From RGDT01 sp964630925 (GTDB lineage: Bacteria > Planctomycetota > Planctomycetia > Gemmatales > Gemmataceae): 11,375 bases of DNA. Where the stretch lies: NCBI GenBank assembly GCA_964630925.1, contig CAZVZK010000234.1:1-11375 (forward strand). The letters run 5' to 3'. The translations under genes and the position numbers were made by a program. The notes under the pieces are model-generated. The model was given only the letters and a program-made list of their open reading frames with translations. It was not told the origin of the DNA and ran no database searches. Below, piece by piece: positions 1-7,757 of the stretch (position 1 is its first letter; every line of letters starts with the position of its first letter).

Positions 1-1
1 G

Positions 2-1148
<1,147 letters not shown>

Positions 1149-1150
<2 letters not shown>

Positions 1151-1255
1151 TTTTCAGTTTTCAGTTTTCAGTTTTCAGTTGGCCCGTCCGTGGGCCGTGA
1201 CCGCTCCACGAGCCCGGCTGTTCAACTGAAAACTGAAAACTGAAAACTGAAAACT
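1149..1255. repeat. Heptamer-built inverted repeat (TTTTCAG x4 / CTGAAAA x4) between prkA and yeaH
   Basis: Four tandem copies of TTTTCAG (1151-1178) followed by TTG face CAA plus four tandem copies of CTGAAAA (1226-1253). The arms 1149-1181 and 1223-1255 are perfect reverse complements over 33 bp, with a 41-base spacer. The spacer contains a smaller GGCCC/GGGCC hairpin (1181-1185 with 1192-1196). The element fills almost the whole prkA-yeaH gap: its left arm begins inside the prkA TAG stop and its right arm ends one base before the yeaH Shine-Dalgarno GGAG (1256-1259). The AT-rich arms contrast sharply with the GC-rich genes. It could act as a transcript-processing or translation-coupling structure, or be a small dispersed mobile repeat. 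It is not a typical terminator, since the operon appears to continue. Confidence 0.95.
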
Positions 1256-1259
1256 GGAG
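1256..1259 (+). promoter_or_regulatory. Shine-Dalgarno GGAG of yeaH, abutting the hairpin
   Basis: GGAG lies nine bases before the ATG at 1269 and directly adjoins the outer base of the heptamer hairpin (right arm ends at 1255). This supports the ATG at 1269 and places the hairpin where it could alter ribosome access. Confidence 0.6.
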
Positions 1260-1268
1260 CGAAGCGAC

Positions 1269-2369
1269 ATGGGCCAGAAGATCGAGCGTGACCATCAGCG
1301 GTTCCGCAAGCTGGTGCGCGGCAAGGTCAAGTCCAACCTGTCGAAGTACATCTCGCGCGGCGAGATGATCGGCAAGAAGGGCAAGGACCTCGTCTCGATC
1401 CCGCTGCCGTCCATCGACATCCCCCAATTCCGCTACGGCAACAAGGGGGCCGGCGGCGTCGGGTCCGGGCAGGGCCAGCCCGGCCAGCCCATCGGCCCCG
1501 GGCAGAACGAGCCGGGACAGGGCGCCGGCGACCAGCCCGGCGGGCACATCCTCGAGGTCGATCTCACGATGGAGGAGATGGCCAGCATCCTCGGCGAGGA
1601 GCTGGCGTTGCCACGCATCGAGCCGCGCGGCAAGAAGAACATCGTCACCACCAAGGACAAGTACACCGGCATCCGCCAGACCGGGCCGGAGTCTTTGCGT
1701 CACTTCAAGAGGACGTTCAAGCGGGCGCTGAAGCGGCAGATCAGCTCGGGGACGTACGACAAGGGCGACCCCATCGTCGTGCCGATCCGGGCGGACAAGC
1801 AGTACCGGAGCTGGCGCGAGGTGAAGCTGCCGCAGGCGGTGGCCGTGCTGGTGTACATGATGGACGTGTCGGGGTCGATGACGGACGAGCAGAAGGAGAT
1901 CGTCCGCATCGAGGCGTTCTGGATCGACACGTGGATCAAGGCGCACTACCAGGGCGTGGAGACGGTGTACATCATCCACGACGCCCAGGCCCAGGAGGTG
2001 GACGAGCACACCTTCTACCACACCCGCGAGTCCGGCGGCACCAAGATCTCCAGCGCCTACGCCCTGTGCGAGAAGATCCTGGCCACGCGCTACCCGGCGT
2101 CGGAGTGGAACGCGTACTGCTTCCACTTCTCCGACGGCGACAACTGGGGCGACGACAACGCCGTCTGCCTGTCGCTGCTCAAGGAAAAGCTGTTGCCGCG
2201 GATCAACCTGTTCGGCTACGGGCAGGTGGAGAGCCCGTACGGCTCGGGCGAGTTCTTCGACCACGTCAACGAGCTGACCGACGAGAGCGACAACATCGTG
2301 TGCAGCCGCGTGCCGGACCGCGACTCGATCCTCGGCTCCATCAAGGAGTTCCTCGGGACGGGCCGCTAA
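1269..2369 (+). CDS. yeaH: YeaH/YhbH family VWA-domain protein (DUF444)
   Basis: A 366-residue protein of the DUF444 family (E. coli YeaH, Bacillus YhbH), close to the usual family length. An N-terminal basic region (1-55, beginning MGQKIERDHQRFRKLVRGK) is followed by a Gly/Pro/Gln-rich low-complexity linker (about 57-92). A conserved middle region ends in a C-terminal von Willebrand A-like domain. The metal-ion-dependent adhesion site motif DVSGSMT is present (Asp199, Ser201, Ser203), as is the later SDGDNW segment (288-293). The family partner is PrkA, encoded directly upstream with a 118-base gap; E. coli yeaG-yeaH has the same arrangement. It is probably cytoplasmic, since no signal peptide or membrane segment is seen. 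By analogy with other AAA+/VWA pairs it may act as an adaptor or effector of PrkA (inference). The ATG start is supported by GGAG at 1256-1259. Confidence 0.95.
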   Translation: MGQKIERDHQRFRKLVRGKVKSNLSKYISRGEMIGKKGKDLVSIPLPSIDIPQFRYGNKGAGGVGSGQGQPGQPIGPGQNEPGQGAGDQPGGHILEVDLTMEEMASILGEELALPRIEPRGKKNIVTTKDKYTGIRQTGPESLRHFKRTFKRALKRQISSGTYDKGDPIVVPIRADKQYRSWREVKLPQAVAVLVYMMDVSGSMTDEQKEIVRIEAFWIDTWIKAHYQGVETVYIIHDAQAQEVDEHTFYHTRESGGTKISSAYALCEKILATRYPASEWNAYCFHFSDGDNWGDDNAVCLSLLKEKLLPRINLFGYGQVESPYGSGEFFDHVNELTDESDNIVCSRVPDRDSILGSIKEFLGTGR

Positions 2370-2374
2370 CCAGA

Positions 2375-2473
2375 AAGGATGAAGGATGAAGGATGAAGGA
2401 TGAAGCGGGTCCGGGAAGGTGAGCCGAGCCAATGCGGCGCCTTTTCATCCTTCATTCTTCATCATTCATCCTT
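2375..2473. repeat. Second heptamer-built inverted repeat (AAGGATG x4 / degenerate CATCCTT) between yeaH and spoVR
   Basis: Four tandem AAGGATG copies (2375-2402) form the left arm. The right arm (2444-2473) is a slightly degenerate complement, with one true mismatch and one G-T wobble over 30 bp, and the spacer is about 39 bases. It begins six bases after the yeaH stop and ends seven bases before the spoVR ATG. Each left-arm unit contains an AAGGA (Shine-Dalgarno-like) followed by ATG, while the right arm is pyrimidine-rich and would mask them. The right arm is more diverged than that of the first element. Both elements share the TGAANNN heptad logic (TGAAAAC and TGAAGGA), which suggests one family of elements. 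Confidence 0.9.
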
Positions 2474-2480
2474 GTGCACC

Positions 2481-5231
2481 ATGAACACCCCCTACGACAC
2501 CCGCCTCCCGCCCCACCTGGCCGCGTTGAAGATGGAGATCGAGGGGTACGCCCGCGGATACGGGCTGGACTTCTACGAGACCATCTTCGAGGTCATCGAC
2601 GCCGAGGACCTCAACGAGATCGCCGCGTACGGCGGGTTCCCGACGCGCTACCCGCACTGGTCGTTCGGCATGCAGTTCGAGGAGCTGAAGAAGGGCTACG
2701 ACTACGGGCTGTCGAAGATCTACGAGATGGTCATCAACAACGACCCGTGTTACGCCTACCTGATGCGCTCGAATCATGTGGTCGATCAGAAATTGGTGAT
2801 GGCGCACGTCTATGGGCACTGCGATTTTTTCAAGAACAACGCCTACTTCGGGCACACCAGCCGCAAGATGATGGACGAGATGGCCAACCACGGGGCGCGC
2901 ATCCGCTCCTACGCCGAGAAGCACGGCGAGGACGAGGTCGAGGCGTTCATGGACCGCTGCATGTCCATCGACGACCTCATCGACGTCCACTCCGTCGCCA
3001 TCAAGCGCCGCGACGAGGTGTCCCGCTACGACTTCTCGCCCGAGCAGGAGCAGACGGGCCACGGCACGCGCTTCAAGTCCAAGGACTACATGGACGAGTA
3101 CATCAACCCGCCCGACGTCCTCAAGGCCGAGGAGGACCTGCGGCGCAAGAAGGCCGAGGAGGCCGCCCGCGCCTTCCCCGAGAACCCGCAGAAGGACATC
3201 CTCCTCTTCCTCATCGAGCACGCCCCCCTCAAGCCGTGGCAGCGCGACATCCTCTCCATCGTCCGAGACGAGGCCTATTACTTTGCACCTCAAGGAATGA
3301 CGAAGATAATCAACGAGGGGTGGGCCTGCACGACAGGAGATGCTTATGTGTTGACATCTTGCGGCGTCATCCGCATGGCCGAGCTGGTGGATGGCAGGCA
3401 CGCGGCCGCGGTGAACGACGGCGAGGGGCAGCGGCGCGTCTATGATTGGGCCAGGTTCACGGACCGTGAGACGGTGGCCATCCGCACGCGCCGGCGGCTG
3501 GAGCTGACGGGCTCCACGAACCACCGCGTGATGCGGGGTGACGGCTCCTGGGTGCGGCTCGACGAGCTGAAACTCGGGGACAGGATCCGCATCGGCGCCG
3601 CCGAGCCGTTGTGGGCGGGTGAGCCGTTCAAGCTGAGCTGGCGGCCGGCCAGACGCAAGACCCTCCAGATGGTGGCCGCCGAGGCCGGCGTGGACATCGA
3701 GACGGTCATCCGCTTCCGCCAATCGGGCGCGGGCCGTTTCGCGGACCGTCTGCGTGGCCCCGTGCAGGAGTACGAGGAGGGGCTGCGCGAACACGGGCCG
3801 AGCCTGAAGCGGCGCACGCCGGCCCGCTTCCCCGAGACCGTCGATGAGCGCCTCGCCACGTTCCTGGGATACCTCACCGGGGACGGCCACATCAGCGACG
3901 TGAAGCGCACCATCGGCCTGACCAGCGGCGACGAGAGCCAGGCCGACGACTTCATCCGCCTCACGAACGAGCTGTTCGGCATCACGCCGGTGAAGAAATG
4001 GGACGAGACCAAGTGGCGCATCCGCTTCTCGTCGCGTGACGTGCAGGACTTCCTCGTCCACCTCGGCCTCAAGACCGGCCCCTGCGCCCGTGAGAAGACC
4101 GTCCCCGACTGCATCCTCCGCTCGCCCGGCCCGGTCGTGGCGGCGTTCCTCCGCGCCCTGTACGACTGTGACGGCTACGCCGGGAAGGCGGGCGTCATCC
4201 TGTCCACGTCCAGCACCGAGATGAGCAAGGTCGTCCAGCTCCTCCTGCTCAACTTCGGCGTCCTGTCCACCCGCGTGCCCCACAAGGACGGGTGCTGGCA
4301 CGTCCACACCCTCGGCAAGGCCGCCGTGGCTTTCCAGAAGGAGATCGGCTTCGGCCTGCCGCGCAAGCGGGAGGCCCTCCGCGCGTACATCGACGGGCAC
4401 AGTTGGTTCAAGGAGCAGCCCTGGGAGGACGAGGTCGTCTCCGTCGAGCGCGGCCGCGCCGACGTGTACGACATCTCCGTCGAGACGACGCACCGCTACG
4501 CGGCCCAGGGCTTCATCAACCACAACAGTTACTGGCACAGCACCATCATGACGCAGAAGGCGCTGTCGCCCTCCGAGCTGATCGACTACGCCGACCACCA
4601 CTCCGGCACGATGGCCATGTCCGGCGCCCGCCTCAACCCCTACAAGCTCGGCATCGAGCTGCTCCGCGACATCGAGATGCGCTGGGACACCGGCCGCTTC
4701 GGCAAGGAGTGGGAGGAGTGCGAGGACGTCGAGAAGAAGCGCACCTGGGACCTGAAGCTCGGCCTGGGGCGGAAGAAGATCTTCGAGGTGCGCCGCGTCC
4801 ACAGCGACATCACCTTCATCGACACCTTCCTGACTCCGGAATTCTGCGTCCGGCACAATCTTTTCACCTACGCCTGGCAGGAGCAGGCCGGCCAGTACTT
4901 CATCGAGTCCCGAGACTTCCAGAAAGTCAAGCAGCGCCTCCTGTTCGGCTTGACAAATTTCGGCAAGCCGTGGATCTATGTGGTGGATGGGAACTTCCGC
5001 AATCGCGGGGAGCTCCTGCTCAAACACGCCTTCAATGGCGTAGAATTGAAGTTGGACCAGGCGGCGGACACCCTGGCGAACATCCAGTTCCTCTGGGGCC
5101 GCCCTGTCCACCTGTCCACGCTGGTCGATGGCAAGCCGACCACGCTCACCTTCGACGGCACCGACCACTCCATCCGGACCGGAGGCGAAGCCGATGACAC
5201 TCGAAAATCTCCTGCTGCAAAGCCTCGATAA
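2481..5231 (+). CDS. spoVR: SpoVR family protein interrupted by an intein
   Basis: A 916-codon precursor made of 282 N-extein residues, a 400-residue intein and 234 C-extein residues; the spliced product would be 516 residues, the normal size of SpoVR/YcgB proteins. The family is named for a role in Bacillus spore cortex formation and often occurs with prkA and yeaH; its biochemistry is unknown. Conserved signatures seen are QKLVMAHVYGHCDFFKNN (103-120, with His109 and His113) and PQGMTKIINEGWA, continuing after the intein as SYWH. The ATG at 2481 (MNTPYDTRLP) is chosen because the in-frame ATG at 2400 lies inside the heptamer hairpin and would add 27 residues unlike the family. No clear Shine-Dalgarno precedes 2481 (the AAGGA cores sit in the upstream hairpin arm). 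The 3' end overlaps the next gene by 38 bases. Confidence 0.95.
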   Translation: MNTPYDTRLPPHLAALKMEIEGYARGYGLDFYETIFEVIDAEDLNEIAAYGGFPTRYPHWSFGMQFEELKKGYDYGLSKIYEMVINNDPCYAYLMRSNHVVDQKLVMAHVYGHCDFFKNNAYFGHTSRKMMDEMANHGARIRSYAEKHGEDEVEAFMDRCMSIDDLIDVHSVAIKRRDEVSRYDFSPEQEQTGHGTRFKSKDYMDEYINPPDVLKAEEDLRRKKAEEAARAFPENPQKDILLFLIEHAPLKPWQRDILSIVRDEAYYFAPQGMTKIINEGWACTTGDAYVLTSCGVIRMAELVDGRHAAAVNDGEGQRRVYDWARFTDRETVAIRTRRRLELTGSTNHRVMRGDGSWVRLDELKLGDRIRIGAAEPLWAGEPFKLSWRPARRKTLQMVAAEAGVDIETVIRFRQSGAGRFADRLRGPVQEYEEGLREHGPSLKRRTPARFPETVDERLATFLGYLTGDGHISDVKRTIGLTSGDESQADDFIRLTNELFGITPVKKWDETKWRIRFSSRDVQDFLVHLGLKTGPCAREKTVPDCILRSPGPVVAAFLRALYDCDGYAGKAGVILSTSSTEMSKVVQLLLLNFGVLSTRVPHKDGCWHVHTLGKAAVAFQKEIGFGLPRKREALRAYIDGHSWFKEQPWEDEVVSVERGRADVYDISVETTHRYAAQGFINHNSYWHSTIMTQKALSPSELIDYADHHSGTMAMSGARLNPYKLGIELLRDIEMRWDTGRFGKEWEECEDVEKKRTWDLKLGLGRKKIFEVRRVHSDITFIDTFLTPEFCVRHNLFTYAWQEQAGQYFIESRDFQKVKQRLLFGLTNFGKPWIYVVDGNFRNRGELLLKHAFNGVELKLDQAADTLANIQFLWGRPVHLSTLVDGKPTTLTFDGTDHSIRTGGEADDTRKSPAAKPR
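3327..4526 (+). mobile_element. Full-length intein with LAGLIDADG homing endonuclease, inserted in SpoVR NEGWA/SYWH motif
   Basis: A 400-residue in-frame insertion with all splicing blocks. Block A starts at Cys1 (CTTGDAYVLTSCGVIRMAEL). Block B is TGSTNHRV (61-68, Thr64 and His66). Block F is VYDISVETTHRYAAQGFI (380-397). Block G is His399-Asn400, followed by Ser as the +1 extein residue; these residues suit the standard class 1 splicing pathway. Between the splicing halves is a DOD-type homing endonuclease with LGYLTGDGHI (180-189) and FLRALYDCDGYA (274-285), acidic residues Asp186 and Asp282, about 96 residues apart. Residues 110-134 resemble a helix-turn-helix (TLQMVAAEAGVDIETVIRF). No frameshift or stop is present, so both splicing and nuclease look intact. 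Apart from its first 30 or so bases the intein is as GC-rich as the host gene, suggesting long residence or transfer from a similar genome. Confidence 0.95.
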
Positions 5232-5658
5232 GTGGCGGCCCGCGTCGCGGGCCAGCCACACCGTCGATCACCCCGAGAGCGGCTGGCGCGTCACCCTCGA
5301 CGCCGGCCTGGTGGACGCCATCGGCGTGCAGCTGCACACGCTGCGTGTCGCCCGGCTGCACCCGCTGGAAACCACGCCCCCCCTGCGCGAGCGTGCCGAG
5401 GCCATCGCCCGCCGAGTCAGCGGGCTGCTGGAGCCGCTCCGCCTGCTCGAGGTGGACGAGGGCCGCGGCGTGGCGCAGCTGCGGAGCGACGCCCCGGCCC
5501 TGCGTGGCGAGGCCCGTCGCTACTACGAGCTGCTGCGGCATGACAGCGGCGCCTCGGAGCTGGCCCGCTACGAGTCCACATCCGGCCCGCGCCAGGCGGT
5601 GCCGTTCACGCTGACGCATGAGGCGTTGGGCAAACTGGTGCGCGACCTCGCCGCCTGA
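5194..5658 (+). CDS. Small hypothetical protein, translationally coupled to spoVR
   Basis: A 154-residue protein starting MTLENLLLQSLDKWRP. I do not recognise a named family. The start is fixed by GGAGG at 5181-5185, eight bases upstream, inside the spoVR coding end; the gene overlaps spoVR by 38 bases in a different frame, a strong sign of translational coupling. It is mixed alpha/beta by appearance, with a helix at about 60-90 (RERAEAIARRVSGLLEPLRL), a strand-like VDEGRGVAQLRS segment and an RRYYELLRHD helix. It has no signal peptide, membrane span or Cys cluster. Being last in a prkA-yeaH-spoVR operon, it may be a lineage-specific fourth component or accessory of that system (inference). 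A longer in-frame start at 5128 lies deep in spoVR and lacks support. Confidence 0.85.
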   Translation: MTLENLLLQSLDKWRPASRASHTVDHPESGWRVTLDAGLVDAIGVQLHTLRVARLHPLETTPPLRERAEAIARRVSGLLEPLRLLEVDEGRGVAQLRSDAPALRGEARRYYELLRHDSGASELARYESTSGPRQAVPFTLTHEALGKLVRDLAA

Positions 5659-5676
5659 CCCGCACTCATCCCACCC

Positions 5677-5698
5677 GAGGGCGGGCCGCCCCGCCCTC
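5677..5698 (+). terminator. Candidate terminator hairpin after the prkA-yeaH-spoVR operon
   Basis: GAGGGCGG (5677-5684) pairs perfectly with CCGCCCTC (5691-5698) around a six-base loop, 18 bases after the stop of the 154-aa gene. The tail is TCCTTCCTC rather than a clean T run, so intrinsic termination is only plausible. Confidence 0.45.
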
Positions 5699-5762
5699 TC
5701 CTTCCTCATCCAAAACCGCTCATCTGCTGTCCGATCCTGTCACACGGCGTGTGCCGCCGCGT

Positions 5763-5790
5763 ACCTGGGGGGAATCCCTTCCCCCCAGGT
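5763..5790 (+). promoter_or_regulatory. Perfect 12-bp hairpin covering the ribosome-binding region of the DUF6585 gene
   Basis: ACCTGGGGGGAA (5763-5774) and TTCCCCCCAGGT (5779-5790) are exact reverse complements around a four-base TCCC loop. The 3' arm ends five bases before the ATG at 5796, and AGGTGG (5787-5792), the only Shine-Dalgarno-like stretch, is largely inside the stem. It could hold translation off in the RNA. A small CACAC-GGC-GTGTG dyad sits just upstream at 5741-5753. There is no T tract after it, so it is not a standard terminator. Confidence 0.6.
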
Positions 5791-5795
5791 GGACC

Positions 5796-6569
5796 ATGAA
5801 CGACACGGACCGCTACCCGCCCACGCCGGCACGCCTCGGCAAGCCCGTCCGCGCCTTCTCCGACGAGAGCAGCGCGTTCCGCTACGGCATGATGGCCGTC
5901 ACGGCGCTGGGCGCCGCCCTCACCCTGGCCGGCACTGTGGCCGTCTTCCAGATCGGACTGGTCGCCTTCGTGCCCCTGGTGCCGGCCGGCGTGACGGCCC
6001 TGGCGGCGTTCCTGGCGTTCCGGACGCCGCCGTTCGCCGGCTACCGGGTCGTCGTGTGCGAGGGCGGGCTGTCCTCCCGCGATCTGCGGCCCGGGGTTCC
6101 CGACGAGCGACGCGAGTACGACGCCGCCTGGGGCGAGGTCGTCTCGGTGCAGACGAGCATCACCACCTTCGTCAAGGGCTTCAGCAGCGAGACGTACGAG
6201 ACGCACACCCTGGGGCTGGCGGACGGCAGGAGCTTCGACCTGACCAGCGGGCTGCCCGGCATCGCCGAGTTGGGGCGGATGGTGCAGGACGAGGTCTTCC
6301 CGCGTATCGCGCCGCGGCTGGCGGCGGCATTCGCGGCGGGCGAGAAGGTGGATTTCGGCGCCATCGAGACGGACCGGGAGGGCGTGAAGGTGAAGGCCGA
6401 CTTCATCCCGTGGGGCAGTCTGACGGGCATGGCGGTCGAGAATGGCCAGGTGCGGTTCCACCGGGTCGAGGGCGGGGCGACCTTCCCGCTGGAGACGTGG
6501 GAGGTCAAGAACCTGCCCATCCTGCTGTCGCTCGTCCGCAGGCGGGTCGGGGCGGGCCGGGCCGCCTGA
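5796..6569 (+). CDS. DUF6585-like membrane protein
   Basis: A 257-residue protein. After a short polar N-terminus come two closely spaced hydrophobic segments (about residues 29-50 and 52-71, GMMAVTALGAALTLAGTVAV then LVAFVPLVPAGVTALAAFLA), so it is probably an inner-membrane protein with a short hairpin anchor. The soluble remainder has the pattern of the DUF6585 family: a strand-rich GYRVVVCEGGL start, a WGEVVSVQTSITTFVKG segment, a DGRSFDLTSGLPGIAELG segment, GEKVDFGAIETDREGV, IPWGSLTGMAVENGQVRFHR and a closing VKNLPILLSLV. The family has no known function; the fold looks like two PH-like beta modules (inference). The ATG at 5796 is preferred over the in-frame GTG at 5751, because the added residues would be encoded by the hairpin. 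It is separated from the upstream operon by a hairpin and probably has its own promoter, which I could not identify. Confidence 0.8.
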   Translation: MNDTDRYPPTPARLGKPVRAFSDESSAFRYGMMAVTALGAALTLAGTVAVFQIGLVAFVPLVPAGVTALAAFLAFRTPPFAGYRVVVCEGGLSSRDLRPGVPDERREYDAAWGEVVSVQTSITTFVKGFSSETYETHTLGLADGRSFDLTSGLPGIAELGRMVQDEVFPRIAPRLAAAFAAGEKVDFGAIETDREGVKVKADFIPWGSLTGMAVENGQVRFHRVEGGATFPLETWEVKNLPILLSLVRRRVGAGRAA

Positions 6570-6589
6570 CCGTCAATCCGCCGGCGGCC

Positions 6590-7300
6590 TCACCCTTTCC
6601 CTAACACCAGATCCAACGCCCAGCAGCCGCGGACGTGCGGCCCCGGCGAGCGCAGATGCGCGAGGGTGGCCTCGTCCGAACATCCCGCCTCCTCCAGGGC
6701 GTCCGACAGGACGGCGAGCCGGGCGTTGTCGAGGTGCTTCATCGGCGTGCGTTCCTCGTAGGCCGCCCGCGCCAGGGCCTTCACGTCGTCCGACAGCCAC
6801 GCGGGGTCGAACACGACGGGCCGCGACGGGTCCGACCAGATGTCCTGGATGAAGGCGGGGACGAGGTGGTACAACTCGTCGACACCCACCCAATCGGGCT
6901 CCCAAACAGTAAGGAGCGGGATTGCCCACTCCTCGGGTCGTGGTCCCACGCTCCCACTCGGGCTCGTCCACAAGGCGACCTGCGCGGCGTGTAGCTCATC
7001 CGCCGTGGCCAGGCCGTCCGCGTAGCTTTCAGCGACATCGAGGGCTGCCCGGACATGTTCGTCAGGGCAGTCGAGCCCTTTTCGGCAAGACGCCACCAAC
7101 AGGAGACGAAACTTCCTCCCGTCGGGGTAGCCAAGGGGCGCCGCCAACTCCCTGTTGTCTTTGCTGCCAGCCAGCCACCCCACATCCGCCAGCCAGGGCG
7201 GACGCCACGGCGGCTCCCCCCTCGGGAACGCCAAGCGGTGCAGCACCCGCTCGCCCAGCGAGGCCGCCGTCCCCGCGATCCAGCCCAGCCACGCCCACAT
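6590..7300 (-). CDS. Planctomycete-type paralogous hypothetical protein
   Basis: A 236-residue protein that I recognise as a member of a large paralogous set in Gemmata-type planctomycetes, without a known function. Typical signatures are KFRLLLVASCRKGL and ALDVAESYADGLATADEL in the middle, FIQDIWSDPSRPVVFDPAWL, and the C-terminal LAVLSDALEEAGC followed by HLRSPGPHVRGCWALDLVLG. The N-terminus (MWAWLGWIAGTAASLGERVL) is mildly hydrophobic and unlike the usual start of such proteins, which often have a short targeting-type repeat there. The ATG at 7300 has GGAGG six to seven bases upstream. It is the second gene of a minus-strand pair, 16 bases after the 111-aa gene. It converges with the DUF6585 gene, their stops being only 20 bases apart. 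Confidence 0.8.
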   Translation of the reverse strand: MWAWLGWIAGTAASLGERVLHRLAFPRGEPPWRPPWLADVGWLAGSKDNRELAAPLGYPDGRKFRLLLVASCRKGLDCPDEHVRAALDVAESYADGLATADELHAAQVALWTSPSGSVGPRPEEWAIPLLTVWEPDWVGVDELYHLVPAFIQDIWSDPSRPVVFDPAWLSDDVKALARAAYEERTPMKHLDNARLAVLSDALEEAGCSDEATLAHLRSPGPHVRGCWALDLVLGKG

Positions 7301-7316
7301 GATGCCCCTCCGGCCG

Positions 7317-7652
7317 TCAAGTCGCCCCGTTCACGGCCACGCGCTCGCGGGTGGCGGATGCCAGCGCGGCGACGGCTTCCGCCGGGAGCAGGGCGGGCAA
7401 CTTCTCGGCGAAGGCGACGGCCTGCTCGGGGGTCAGGTGCTTCATCAGGCCCGCGAGGATGCCTACGAGGTCGCGCTTACCACGATGGGCAGGGTGTTCC
7501 AAGGCATCGAGGACATCCATGATGACCTGTTGGTTGCGGTCGCGCTTGCGGTTCGCCTCCTCCATGCGGGCGGCTACTTCCGGGTCATGCTCACCGGCCT
7601 TGAACACGAGGGGCGGCCCGCTCTTCTTCGGACGCATCGGCCTGTCCTTCAT
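7317..7652 (-). CDS. Small hypothetical protein, 111 aa
   Basis: An unrecognised 111-residue protein starting MKDRPMRPKKSGPPL. The N-terminal third is basic and proline-rich, the middle (about 30-60) is charged and helical, and the C-terminal half has LVGILAGLMKHLTPEQAVAFAEKLPALLPAEAVAALA, which looks like amphipathic helices. It has no signal peptide or membrane segment. AGGAGG stands seven bases before the ATG at 7652, so the start is well supported. The gene precedes the planctomycete paralog by 16 bases and is probably co-transcribed with it. Function unknown. Confidence 0.75.
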   Translation of the reverse strand: MKDRPMRPKKSGPPLVFKAGEHDPEVAARMEEANRKRDRNQQVIMDVLDALEHPAHRGKRDLVGILAGLMKHLTPEQAVAFAEKLPALLPAEAVAALASATRERVAVNGAT

Positions 7653-7695
7653 CGTCCGTCCTCCTCATCGCACACGCTCGGCACGGTCATCGGCA

Positions 7696-7719
7696 GGCGG
7701 TATTCCTCGCTCTACCGCC
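7696..7719. promoter_or_regulatory. Inverted repeat upstream of the 111-aa gene
   Basis: GGCGGTA (7696-7702) and TACCGCC (7713-7719) form a perfect 7-bp dyad with a 10-base spacer in the leader of the minus-strand pair, 44 bases before its start. It could be an operator or a leader hairpin. No promoter hexamers convincingly flank it. Confidence 0.25.
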
Positions 7720-7757
7720 ATGATGCCAAATCGGCTCGTCGCCACGAAGAGAAGACA

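Noticed and set aside
1161..2432. Minus-strand 423-codon frame opposite yeaH
   Set aside because: It mirrors the codon bias of yeaH, runs through both heptamer repeats, and has no recognisable motifs.
2400..2480. Upstream ATG start of spoVR giving 27 extra residues
   Set aside because: It lies inside the left arm of the heptamer hairpin, and the extra residues are unlike SpoVR N-termini; MNTPYDTRLP at 2481 fits.
2466..5261. Very long minus-strand open frame antisense to spoVR
   Set aside because: The plus-strand frame has clear SpoVR and intein motifs. The antisense frame is Val/Leu/Gly/Asp-rich low-information sequence, as expected opposite a GC-rich gene.
5751..5795. GTG start of the DUF6585-like gene 15 codons upstream
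   Set aside because: The added residues are encoded by the palindromic hairpin and there is no Shine-Dalgarno before the GTG.
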